Notes: generated from the letters alone by a model not told the origin. DNA of 32,237 nucleotides from Ruminococcus sp. (GCA_015066975.1 SVNI01000014.1:1-32237), one strand, 5' to 3'. Shown: positions 8,601 through 14,989, counted from the stretch's first letter. Numbers and translations are program-made.

Positions 8601-9293
8601 TTATGCGTTGCGTTTCTTGTGAATGCTGTCTTCACTGATTTTTATCAAATTTAGAAGTGAGGAAGAATATTCCGGATATGTCTGGGACAAAATAGCAGTA
8701 GTCAAATATAATACTTCTGCATCCTGTACACAGTCATTTTCACCGATGCGAATACCACTGGAGGCGGCTTTGATGTTGGCTTCATTCATGCTGACAATAG
8801 CACTGGCATCATCATTGGCAACAACTTTTGGAACAGAAAATAATTTCTGGTCATTGTGCGGATTGGCATTATAAACAATACGGAATAATTTATAGACATT
8901 CAGCATCAAATAAGAAGAAATTTCTTTAATCAGCGTGATGCTGTTGGCTTTTTGTGCCAGAGAAAACAGCAGACTGATGGAGTTATTGACGATTTTTCTG
9001 TTAAATGCCACAACTTCCGGGCTGGGCATACTGTTATTGCCATCATCATCAGGAATATCTTCAATAGAGATGATTTTGCCTTCCGGTTCGGGGGTTCTTC
9101 CAAGCAGATAATCGCAGGAAACGTTATAATAATCTGCAATTTTCACAAGAAAATCCAGACCACATTCACGGATTCCCTTTTCGTAATGGGAAAGCAGAGC
9201 CTGCGAAATTCCTAAATCTGCGGCGGCTTGTTTCTGGCTGATATGTCTTTCTTTTCGCTGTAAAGCAATAATTCTGGGAAAATCGGAATTCAT
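8601..9293 (-). CDS. XRE-family DNA-binding transcriptional regulator
   Basis: A 230-residue cytoplasmic regulator. Residues 6-62 are a classic Cro/C1-type helix-turn-helix: ALQRKERHISQKQAAADLGI, then QALLSHYEKGIRECGL and KIADYYNVSCDYLLGR. The remaining 165 residues are helical with no recognised sensor domain. It starts at ATG 9293 behind AAGGAG on the minus strand. The promoter region holds palindromes overlapping -10 and -35, so negative autoregulation is likely. It is transcribed away from the histidine-phosphatase gene, which could also be a target. Nothing nearby marks it as a phage repressor. Confidence 0.88.
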   Translation of the reverse strand: MNSDFPRIIALQRKERHISQKQAAADLGISQALLSHYEKGIRECGLDFLVKIADYYNVSCDYLLGRTPEPEGKIISIEDIPDDDGNNSMPSPEVVAFNRKIVNNSISLLFSLAQKANSITLIKEISSYLMLNVYKLFRIVYNANPHNDQKLFSVPKVVANDDASAIVSMNEANIKAASSGIRIGENDCVQDAEVLYLTTAILSQTYPEYSSSLLNLIKISEDSIHKKRNA

Positions 9294-9336
9294 GAGTTTT
9301 AATAGCTCCTTTCTGAATAGTATGTTACTTTATCAC

Positions 9337-9367
9337 ACTATTAATATTATAGTACAAATTATACTAT
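9337..9367. promoter_or_regulatory. Palindromic operator candidate for the XRE regulator
   Basis: ATAGTA (9349-9354) and TACTAT (9362-9367) form an inverted repeat with a 7-base centre. ACTAT (9337-9341) with ATAGT (9349-9353) forms a second, overlapping one. Another ATAGTAT occurs at 9317-9323. The sites cover the XRE promoter, as expected for autorepression. Confidence 0.5.
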
Positions 9368-9374
9368 TTGTAAA
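9346..9374 (-). promoter_or_regulatory. Promoter of the XRE gene
   Basis: On the minus strand TTTACA (9374-9369) and TATAAT (9351-9346) are 17 bases apart. The operator palindrome described separately fills the spacer. Confidence 0.7.
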
Positions 9375-9448
9375 GCGGTTTGGACGTGGAAATTTTAGTA
9401 ATTTTTTTAAAAAAAATTGTGCAAAAAATCAAGGAGAACAAAAATGAA

Positions 9449-9477
9449 TTGAAATTCAGCTTGATTTTTGATATAAT
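9449..9477 (+). promoter_or_regulatory. Promoter of the histidine phosphatase gene
   Basis: TTGAAA at 9449-9454 and TATAAT at 9472-9477 have a 17-base spacer, 38 bases before the start codon. Confidence 0.65.
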
Positions 9478-9514
9478 TGATAAAGATTATTAAAATCATA
9501 AGGAGGATTTTTTC

Positions 9515-10138
9515 ATGAAAGGTTATCGTCTCAGCCTGTACCGTCACGGTCAGACAAAAGCAAATGAAGAAGGAATTTATATCGGAAGTACAGATTTTCC
9601 GCTTTCCGACAGGGGGGCTGTCGAACTTACTGGGAAAATGGATTTGTATGAATATCCCAGAGTCCAGAGAGTTTACAGCAGTCCGCTGTTAAGATGCACT
9701 GAAACAGCAGAGATTCTCTTTCCAGATGTGCCAATGTTCGTCGCAGAAGAACTAAGGGAACTCAATTTCGGCGATTTCGAGGGAAAACATGCCGTCGATT
9801 TGATTGGCCGTGAGGATTACCGGGCGTGGCTCAAAGGCGGTTCACCTGACCTCCGCCCTCCGAATGGCGAAAGCGTTGAGGAACTCTGCATCAGAAGCTA
9901 CAGGGTATTATACAGAATCCTGATGGATATGATGGAGAATGATTTGTCTCACTGTGCCGCGATTACTCATGCAGGAGTTATCAGTAATATGCTGACTTGC
10001 TTCGGACTTCCGAAGATTTCGCCAAAAGAACTGCACTGTGAACCCGGTGAAGGCTTTGAAATCCTGTTCAATGCACAGATGTGGCAGAATTCGCAGGCAT
10101 TCGAGATTTTAGGCATAACTCCCTATTCCAGAAACTGA
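9515..10138 (+). CDS. Histidine phosphatase (phosphoglycerate mutase-like)
   Basis: A 207-residue cytoplasmic phosphatase using a phosphohistidine intermediate. The catalytic motif YRHGQTKAN gives Arg10 and His11. SSPLLRCTETAEI near 55-67 holds the second conserved Arg, Glu82 in RELNFGDFEG is the probable acid, and AITHAG gives His152. The pattern resembles alpha-ribazole phosphatase (CobC) and related small-molecule phosphatases, but no cobalamin genes are nearby, so the substrate is left open. SD AAGGAGG before ATG 9515. The next gene starts 34 bases downstream, with a small hairpin between them, suggesting an operon of two. Confidence 0.88.
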   Translation: MKGYRLSLYRHGQTKANEEGIYIGSTDFPLSDRGAVELTGKMDLYEYPRVQRVYSSPLLRCTETAEILFPDVPMFVAEELRELNFGDFEGKHAVDLIGREDYRAWLKGGSPDLRPPNGESVEELCIRSYRVLYRILMDMMENDLSHCAAITHAGVISNMLTCFGLPKISPKELHCEPGEGFEILFNAQMWQNSQAFEILGITPYSRN

Positions 10139-10157
10139 GATTACATATTCTGTAATC
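10139..10157 (+). other. Small hairpin between the phosphatase and membrane-protein genes
   Basis: GATTACA (10139-10145) and TGTAATC (10151-10157) pair perfectly around a five-base loop, just ahead of the AAGGGGG ribosome site of the next gene. There is no T tract, so it is not a terminator. It may stabilise or tune translation of the second gene. Confidence 0.4.
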
Positions 10158-10171
10158 AAGGGGGATCTTCT

Positions 10172-10927
10172 ATGAAATTGCAGGAAATCAGCGCGTTTGC
10201 AGGGTATTCGCTGAAAGGTCAGCGAAAAACAGCCAGGTTTATGGCTTTCAGCTATCTCGCTGTATGGCTGATGATGAAGACAATTCCGGATTTGACAGCA
10301 GGTGCGCTGATATTCCGGGAAGAAATACTTCCGGCGGATATCTTTTTCAGCCGGAATATGTTCTGGATGGCATTTATCATACTTTGGAATATGCTGAATT
10401 TCTGCATTCTGACTCCGATGCTGTGTGCTGTCTGCGGATGGTTTTCAGAGCAATTGGGTTTCGGCCGGAAGAAATGCTTTTTCGGGCGCGGAAAGCTTTA
10501 CTGGAAATCACTGTGGTTTTTTGGAAAAATCGCTGTCATACGGTTTCTGATGCTGTTTCCATTCGTGCTGGCCTGCTGGCTTGCCGAAAAAACTTTTGAA
10601 AAATCTGCTTTCATGGAAGATGCCGGAATCTGGCTGTTTCTAACGACACAATGTATTGTTGTAGCGGCCTGGACGGGGATTTTGTATCTTCGGTTTTGCA
10701 GCAATTTGATGGCTGTGCCGTTTTTGTTTCTAGAAAATTCGGATATTTCCGCTTTGAAAGCTCTGAAGTATTCCGGCCGGATTCTGGAAGGACGTCACAG
10801 GAAGCTGTTTTTGATTCTCTGCACAGGCTTGACTCTGCCGCGGACTGTCACTATGATGACTCTGTATCTGCAAATCAGGATAAGGGAATATTTTCAGGAG
10901 CAGGAAAAATGCTTGACTTTTTCGTAA
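10172..10927 (+). CDS. Integral membrane protein, possibly DUF975-like
   Basis: A 251-residue protein with about five hydrophobic spans (near 21-48, 63-90, 112-138, 153-178 and 211-233). I do not recognise it with certainty. The motif ALKYSGRILEGRHRKLFLI near residues 197-215, a basic stretch just before the last span, resembles the conserved part of DUF975-type clostridial membrane proteins. ATG 10172 follows AAGGGGG. The last 15 bases of the gene contain the -35 element of the promoter for the downstream RNA array, so coding and promoter sequence overlap there. Confidence 0.7.
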   Translation: MKLQEISAFAGYSLKGQRKTARFMAFSYLAVWLMMKTIPDLTAGALIFREEILPADIFFSRNMFWMAFIILWNMLNFCILTPMLCAVCGWFSEQLGFGRKKCFFGRGKLYWKSLWFFGKIAVIRFLMLFPFVLACWLAEKTFEKSAFMEDAGIWLFLTTQCIVVAAWTGILYLRFCSNLMAVPFLFLENSDISALKALKYSGRILEGRHRKLFLILCTGLTLPRTVTMMTLYLQIRIREYFQEQEKCLTFS

Positions 10928-10941
10928 ATTTATGTTATAAT
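10913..10941 (+). promoter_or_regulatory. Consensus promoter of the tRNA-like RNA array
   Basis: TTGACT at 10913-10918, a 17-base spacer and a perfect TATAAT at 10936-10941. A start about seven bases downstream would fall near 10948, right at the first base of the outer helix of unit 1 (10951). The -35 lies inside the upstream coding sequence. Confidence 0.8.
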
Positions 10942-10950
10942 CAGAAAAAA

Positions 10951-11081
10951 TCCGCCTGATGCAGAGCATTCAGATACTTCGACTTCTAATCGGCGTGTCA
11001 CCGGTTCGACTCCGGTCTGTGCTTGCACAGTAGCTCAGTGGGTAGAGCAGCATAATTCTGGTGCTGATATTCTCAGGCGGA
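10951..11081 (+). ncRNA. Unit 1: permuted tRNA-Arg(UCU)-like element
   Basis: Outer helix 10951-10959 with 11073-11081 (9 bp); second helix 10965-10974 with 11057-11065 (one bulge). In tRNA numbering, the anticodon-like loop CTTCTAA is at 10983-10989 with UCU at 10985-10987. The variable loop is 10995-10999. The T-arm is ACCGG-TTCGACT-CCGGT (11000-11016). The acceptor 3' strand (11017-11023) is followed at once by the acceptor 5' strand (11024-11030, 6 bp plus a T-T mismatch). TA is at 8-9, and the D-arm is GCTC-AGTGGGTA-GAGC (11033-11048). T-loop and D-loop bases needed for the tRNA elbow (GG, TTC) are intact. No CCA is encoded. Confidence 0.75.
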
Positions 11082-11084
11082 ATG

Positions 11085-11183
11085 TATCTGATGCAGTGTA
11101 TCGGTTACTTCGTGGGCGCATATGAGTAATGTTTACAGGGTTCGACTCCCTGCGCCTTGTTCCGGTGCGAGGATTCTCAGATA
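11085..11183 (+). ncRNA. Unit 2: reduced unit with a T-arm only
   Basis: Outer helix 11085-11091 with 11177-11183 (7 bp). Second helix 11097-11104 with 11162-11169 (8 bp including G-U pairs). TACTTC is at 11106-11111. The T-arm CAGGG-TTCGACT-CCCTG (11136-11152) has the same loop as unit 1. GGCG at 11115-11118 can pair with CGCC at 11153-11156, stacking on the T-arm like an acceptor. Acceptor hairpin and D-arm are missing; only nine bases separate the T-arm from the second helix. Confidence 0.65.
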
Positions 11184-11198
11184 ATAATCATGTCAGAA

Positions 11199-11338
11199 TC
11201 TGCCTGATGCAGGGTAGCAGTTACTTCATATAGTCCACGGCGGAGGTTATCGGTTTCAGTCCGGTCTGCTTTAAAAGCAGTAGTTCAATCCAGAACGCCG
11301 CCATTTGAAACATACTGCTGCTGATATTCTCAGGCAGA
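11199..11338 (+). ncRNA. Unit 3: permuted tRNA-Gly-like element with full acceptor stem
   Basis: Outer helix 11199-11207 with 11330-11338 (9 bp); second helix 11213-11221 with 11314-11322 (9 bp with wobbles). In tRNA numbering, positions 39-43 are GGCGG (11239-11243) and the variable loop is 11244-11248. The T-arm is ATCGG-TTTCAGT-CCGGT (11249-11265). The acceptor 3' strand CTGCTTT (11266-11272), a single A (11273) and the acceptor 5' strand AAAGCAG (11274-11280) give a perfect 7-bp stem. TA is at 8-9, and the D-arm is GTTC-AATCCA-GAAC (11283-11296). Positions 27-31 CCGCC (11298-11302) pair with 39-43. The D-arm resembles that of tRNA-Gly. T-loop and D-loop have lost elbow bases. Confidence 0.7.
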
Positions 11339-11405
11339 AAATTAAAAAATTTAATTTTGTTTACAGAAAATTAAGAAAATATTTTCATAAAATTCAGAAT
11401 AACAC

Positions 11406-11434
11406 TTGACATTTTCCGGATTTTATGCTAAAAT
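11406..11434 (+). promoter_or_regulatory. Main promoter of the S10-spc-alpha operon
   Basis: TTGACA at 11406-11411 is perfect, the spacer is 17 bases, and TAAAAT at 11429-11434 carries a TGC extension. The combination predicts very strong transcription, fitting a ribosomal-protein operon. The transcript would start near 11441 and have a leader of about 320 bases. Confidence 0.85.
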
Positions 11435-11440
11435 ATATAA

Positions 11441-11762
11441 AGTCCAAGAAAATTGGATAACTAATATGCGCAGAAGCGGAAGGTTGCTGACGGTTTGTCA
11501 GGGAATTTCCGTGGAGTATGTCCGGTCATCAGAACCGGTCGGCAAGAAATGATGACACAGTATGTGCTACAGGAAGATAGTATTTCCTTTGTGAAATATT
11601 CTCCCTTTAGGTGTGACTGTGTGCCCGTTTGCCGGAATCTGCCAAAGATTGCCGGTTTTTGTATTGCTTAACCCACGATACACACGGAAACGGGAAAAAG
11701 CATCATCTCTGAAAACTGCGCCCCCAATTTTGATTTTTTTAAATTAAGGAGGCGAATTTGAA
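11441..11762 (+). promoter_or_regulatory. Structured leader of the S10 operon, probable regulatory element
   Basis: The untranslated region before rpsJ holds nested helices. CGGAA (11477-11481) pairs with TTCCG (11507-11511), enclosing CTGAC/GTCAG (11487-11491 with 11497-11501). CCGGT/ACCGG is at 11522-11526 and 11534-11538, in competition with GTCATCA/TGATGAC (11525-11531, 11550-11556). An 8-bp hairpin lies at 11579-11600, followed by a terminator-like hairpin. CGGCAA at 11540-11545 can pair with TTGCCG in either arm of that terminator, so a switch is possible. Known r-protein operons are often controlled by their own products through such leaders; which protein would bind here is not shown. 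Confidence 0.6.
11632..11660 (+). terminator. Attenuator in the rpsJ leader
   Basis: CCGGAATC (11632-11639) pairs with GATT and CCGG (11647-11655, one bulged G) and is followed by TTTTT at 11656-11660, about 100 bases before rpsJ. Because it lies between promoter and first gene, it would act as a conditional terminator. Confidence 0.55.
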
Positions 11763-12077
11763 ATGGCAGTAAGCGAAAAAATCAGAATCAAAATCAAAGG
11801 TTATGAACACGCTACAGTAGACGCAGCAGCAGCTAAGATTGTAGAAGCTGCTAAGAGAAGCGGCGCAAGTGTTTCCGGCCCCATTCCGCTCCCCACTGAG
11901 AAGGAAATCGTTACCATTCTCCGTGCGGTTCACAAGTATAAGGACAGCCGCGAACAGTTTGAACAGCGCACACACAAGAGACTGATTGATGTCATCCGTC
12001 CTACAGCAAAGACTACTGATGCTCTTCAGAAACTCGAACTTCCCGCAGGCGTGGATATCGTAATGGAAGTAAAATAA
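11763..12077 (+). CDS. rpsJ: Ribosomal protein S10
   Basis: 30S head protein, 104 residues, also a partner in Nus-dependent antitermination in other bacteria. [18 protein letters not shown] at the start, [10 protein letters not shown] and [19 protein letters not shown] are standard S10 segments. First gene of the operon, with AAGGAGG ahead of ATG 11763. No tuf or fusA lies directly upstream, so the operon starts here. The 83-base gap to rplC contains two small hairpins (12092-12110 and 12120-12135). Confidence 0.98.
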   Translation: MAVSEKIRIKIKGYEHATVDAAAAKIVEAAKRSGASVSGPIPLPTEKEIVTILRAVHKYKDSREQFEQRTHKRLIDVIRPTAKTTDALQKLELPAGVDIVMEVK

Positions 12078-12160
12078 TCACGCTTTCCCGGCTGTTTTGA
12101 TAAGAAACAGTCAGGTCATGTCGGAATCTTCCGACCAATAACCATAAGGAGGAATTTTTC

Positions 12161-12790
12161 ATGCAGAAAGGCATTATCGGCAAAAAAGTCGGTATGACTC
12201 AGATTTTTGACGAAAACGGCAAAATGATTCCTGTTACTGTTGTAGAAGCAGGTCCGTGTCAGGTCGTTCAGGTCAAGACAGAAGAAAATGACGGCTATAA
12301 CGCTGTTCAGCTCGGTTTTGGTGACAAGAAAGCCAACAGAGTGAACAAGCCTGAAAAAGGTCATTTTGACAAAGCAAATGCTGGCTATAAGAAAACCCTG
12401 AAAGAATTCAAGCTGGATGACTGCAATCTTGAAACAGGCAGTCTCGTGAAAGCTGATGTCTTTGCAGTCGGCGACATTGTGGATGTCTGCGGTATCAGCA
12501 AAGGTAAAGGCTATCAGGGTGCTATCAAGCGTCACAATCAGCACAGACTGAAAGAAACCCACGGTACAGGCCCTGTACATCGTCAGGCTGGTTCTATGGG
12601 TGCATGTTCTTCTCCGTCCAGAATTTACAAGGGCAAGGGCATGGCTGGTCACATGGGTGCTGAAAGAGTTACTGTTCAGAACCTCGAAATTGTAAAGGTT
12701 GACGCTGAAAATAATCTGATTGCTATCAAGGGTGCAATTCCTGGTCCTAAGGGCGGTATTGTGACCATCGTTGACAGCGTAAAGGCATAA
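12161..12790 (+). CDS. rplC: Ribosomal protein L3
   Basis: Early-assembling 50S protein near the peptidyl transferase centre, 209 residues. The start [18 protein letters not shown] and the loop segment [20 protein letters not shown], followed by [10 protein letters not shown], are typical of L3, whose extension reaches toward the A-site. ATG 12161 follows AAGGAGG. Confidence 0.98.
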   Translation: MQKGIIGKKVGMTQIFDENGKMIPVTVVEAGPCQVVQVKTEENDGYNAVQLGFGDKKANRVNKPEKGHFDKANAGYKKTLKEFKLDDCNLETGSLVKADVFAVGDIVDVCGISKGKGYQGAIKRHNQHRLKETHGTGPVHRQAGSMGACSSPSRIYKGKGMAGHMGAERVTVQNLEIVKVDAENNLIAIKGAIPGPKGGIVTIVDSVKA

Positions 12791-12808
12791 GGAAGGAGGA
12801 AACTGAAA

Positions 12809-13432
12809 ATGGCAACTGTAAAAGTATTTGATATGACTGGCAGTGAAGTTTCTCAGACAGAACTTTCCGATGCAGTATTTGGTATTGAACCGAATGTTTC
12901 CGTAATGCATGCTGTCGTTGTCAATTATCTCGCTAACCAGCGTCAGGGCACACAGTCTACTCTTACTCGTACAGAAGTAAGAGGTGGCGGCAGAAAACCC
13001 TGGAGACAGAAAGGCACAGGTAACGCCAGACAGGGTTCTATCCGCGCTCCTCAGTGGAGACACGGCGGTGTGGCTATCGGTCCGAAACCCAGAAGCTATA
13101 GATATACTCTGAATAAGAAAGTTCGCAGACTTGCTATGAAATCTGCTCTTTCTCAGAAAGTTCTGGAGGGTAATCTGATTGTTCTGGATACTCTCACAAT
13201 GGACGAGTACAAGACAAAGACAATCGTAGCAATGCTTAAGGCACTTGGTGTGGAAAAGAAAGCTCTGATTGTTACAGCAGATGCTGACCAGAAGGTTTAT
13301 AAGAGTGCAGCTAACATTCCTGGTGTAAAAACCGCTCATGTAGGTACTCTGAATGTATATGATATTCTCAACGGCGGTAAATTCATCGTTGCGAAGAATG
13401 CCATTGCAAAAATCGAGGAGGTGTTCGCATAA
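12809..13432 (+). CDS. rplD: Ribosomal protein L4
   Basis: 50S protein lining the peptide exit tunnel; in enterobacteria it represses its own operon. 207 residues. The tunnel loop is visible as [20 protein letters not shown] followed by [14 protein letters not shown]. The C-terminal part ends in [21 protein letters not shown] before ATG 12809. The stop overlaps the rplW start by one base. L4 is one candidate ligand for the structured leader, but nothing in the sequence proves it. Confidence 0.98.
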   Translation: MATVKVFDMTGSEVSQTELSDAVFGIEPNVSVMHAVVVNYLANQRQGTQSTLTRTEVRGGGRKPWRQKGTGNARQGSIRAPQWRHGGVAIGPKPRSYRYTLNKKVRRLAMKSALSQKVLEGNLIVLDTLTMDEYKTKTIVAMLKALGVEKKALIVTADADQKVYKSAANIPGVKTAHVGTLNVYDILNGGKFIVAKNAIAKIEEVFA

Positions 13433-13764
13433 TGAAAGCACCGCAGGATATTATTATCAAGCCGATTATCACAGAACAGTCCATGGACGGACTGCCGAAC
13501 GGCAAGTATACTTTTAAAGTAGCAAAAGATGCTAACAAGCTGGAAATCAAGAACGCTGTGGAAGAACTGTTCAATGTAGAAGTAACTAAGGTTAATACAG
13601 TGAACTGCCGCGGCAGAGAAAAAAGAGTGGGCAGATTTGCTGGTACAACTGCTGCTTACAAGAAGGCAATTGTTACTGTAAATCCTGAACCTGCAAACGA
13701 AAAAGGCACTAAGAAAGCCGATAAGAAGAAGGGTACTATCGAATTCTTCGACGGCATGTATTAA
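13432..13764 (+). CDS. rplW: Ribosomal protein L23
   Basis: 50S protein at the tunnel exit, docking site for trigger factor and SRP. 110 residues, slightly long for the family because of a Lys-rich loop ([11 protein letters not shown]) before the final [23 protein letters not shown] and [19 protein letters not shown] mark the fold. ATG shares a base with the rplD stop; the ribosome site GAGGAGG lies inside rplD. A small hairpin (CCCAT/ATGGG) sits in the gap before rplB. Confidence 0.97.
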   Translation: MKAPQDIIIKPIITEQSMDGLPNGKYTFKVAKDANKLEIKNAVEELFNVEVTKVNTVNCRGREKRVGRFAGTTAAYKKAIVTVNPEPANEKGTKKADKKKGTIEFFDGMY

Positions 13765-13827
13765 TAAGCCCATTCGTTCCGTATGGGATATACTCCCGCA
13801 AAAGTATGAATTAAGGAGAGAAATCAA

Positions 13828-14661
13828 ATGGCAATTAAAAGCTATAAGCCGACTTCTCCTTCCCGCCGTCAGATGACAGTCACAGATTATTCTGTACTGA
13901 GCAAGGACGGTCCGGAAAAGAGTCTGCTTGAACCGCTTAAGAAAAAGAGCGGCAGAAACAGCTACGGCCGCATCACTGTTCGTCACAGAGGCGGCGGCAA
14001 CAGAAGAAAGTACCGTGTAATCGACTTCAAGCGTGATAAAGAAGCTATGGACGCTAAGGTTCTGACTCTGGAATATGACCCGAACAGAAGTGCCTTCATC
14101 GCTCTGGTAGAATACGAAGACGGCGAAAAGCGTTATATCCTCGCTCCTCACGGTCTGAAAGTCGGCGACAAGGTTCGTTCCGGTGAAGATGCTGATATCA
14201 AGCCCGGTAATGCACTCAAGCTCACTGATATTCCGGTTGGTACATTCATCCATGCAATTGAACTGTATCCCGGCAAGGGCGCACAGCTCGTAAGAAGTGC
14301 CGGTAATATGGCACAGCTCATGGGTAAAGAAGGTGGCTATGCCCTCATTCGTCTGCCCAGCGGTGAAATGAGAAAAGTTCCGATTAGCTGCAAGGCTTCT
14401 ATCGGTCAGGTTTCCAATATCGACCACGAAAACGTAAATTACGGCAAAGCCGGCAGAAAACGTCACATGGGCTGGAGACCTACAGTCCGCGGTTCTGTTA
14501 TGAACCCCTGCGACCATCCGCACGGTGGTGGTGAAGGTAAGTCCCCTGTTGGTCGTCCCGGACCTGTTACCCCGTGGGGCAAGCCTGCTCTTGGTTATAA
14601 AACCAGAAAGAAGCACAACCGTACTGATAAATATATCGTAAAGCGCCGCAACGGCAAGTAA
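13828..14661 (+). CDS. rplB: Ribosomal protein L2
   Basis: Core 50S protein needed for subunit joining and peptidyl transferase assembly. 277 residues, standard length. Recognised by [30 protein letters not shown], and [19 protein letters not shown], with the conserved histidine of the GGG loop. ATG 13828 after AAGGAGAG. Confidence 0.98.
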   Translation: MAIKSYKPTSPSRRQMTVTDYSVLSKDGPEKSLLEPLKKKSGRNSYGRITVRHRGGGNRRKYRVIDFKRDKEAMDAKVLTLEYDPNRSAFIALVEYEDGEKRYILAPHGLKVGDKVRSGEDADIKPGNALKLTDIPVGTFIHAIELYPGKGAQLVRSAGNMAQLMGKEGGYALIRLPSGEMRKVPISCKASIGQVSNIDHENVNYGKAGRKRHMGWRPTVRGSVMNPCDHPHGGGEGKSPVGRPGPVTPWGKPALGYKTRKKHNRTDKYIVKRRNGK

Positions 14662-14682
14662 TCGGAAAGGAGGAACTAAATC

Positions 14683-14967
14683 ATGAGCAGAAGTATCAAA
14701 AAAGGTCCTTATGTGCAGGAAGTTCTCCTCAAGAGAGTCGTTGCCATGAACGAGGCCGGCGAGAAGAAAGTGCTCAAGACATGGAGCCGTTCTTCTACTA
14801 TCTTTCCGGATTTTGTCGGACATACCTTCGCTGTGCATGACGGCAGAAAACATGTGCCGGTTTATGTGACAGAAGATATGGTTGGTCACAAGCTCGGCGA
14901 ATTTGCACCCACAAGAACTTTCAAGGGTCACGCAGGTTCTAAGACATCCAACAACGGCAAGAAGTAA
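14683..14967 (+). CDS. rpsS: Ribosomal protein S19
   Basis: 30S head protein contacting S13 and the A-site finger. 94 residues. [39 protein letters not shown] and [14 protein letters not shown] are the family core. SD GGAAAGGAGG before ATG 14683. Confidence 0.98.
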   Translation: MSRSIKKGPYVQEVLLKRVVAMNEAGEKKVLKTWSRSSTIFPDFVGHTFAVHDGRKHVPVYVTEDMVGHKLGEFAPTRTFKGHAGSKTSNNGKK

Positions 14968-14989
14968 TAGCGGAAGGAGGAACTAAAGA

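Larger units (their letters stand above)
10951..11338 (+). ncRNA. Array of three scaffolded, inside-out tRNA-like RNA units
   Basis: Three units (10951-11081, 11085-11183, 11199-11338) share one architecture. Each has an outer helix ending in CTGA/TCAG, then an asymmetric internal loop (TGCAG, five bases, against seven bases ending ATTC), a second helix, and then TACTTC. Inside lies a tRNA-like core. The outer helices differ in sequence between units but stay paired, which is compensatory change seen directly. Units 1 and 3 carry T-arm, acceptor hairpin and D-arm in that order, the reverse of a normal tRNA; unit 2 has only a T-arm. There is no convincing protein-coding frame. A dedicated promoter precedes it. 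Weak A/T hairpin potential at 11337-11360 is the only terminator candidate, so read-through toward rpsJ is possible. Function unknown. Confidence 0.75.

Noticed and set aside
9515-10138. Firm call as alpha-ribazole phosphatase (cobC)
   Set aside because: Only the general histidine-phosphatase motifs are visible and no cobalamin genes lie in the window.
10951-11338. Ordinary tRNA gene cluster
   Set aside because: T-arm precedes D-arm in units 1 and 3, acceptor strands are contiguous, and no segment of normal order gives a full cloverleaf.
10951-11338. T-box riboswitch or two-piece permuted tmRNA
   Set aside because: No T-box sequence (the conserved antiterminator motif) was seen. There is no tag reading frame ending in Ala-Ala and no tmRNA-type acceptor. 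The D-arm of unit 1 is a full tRNA D-arm, unlike tmRNA.
12116-14931. Long minus-strand open frames of 441 and 531 codons over rplC-rpsS
   Set aside because: They lie antisense to certain ribosomal-protein genes, have no ribosome site or family features, and are explained by codon bias of the sense strand.
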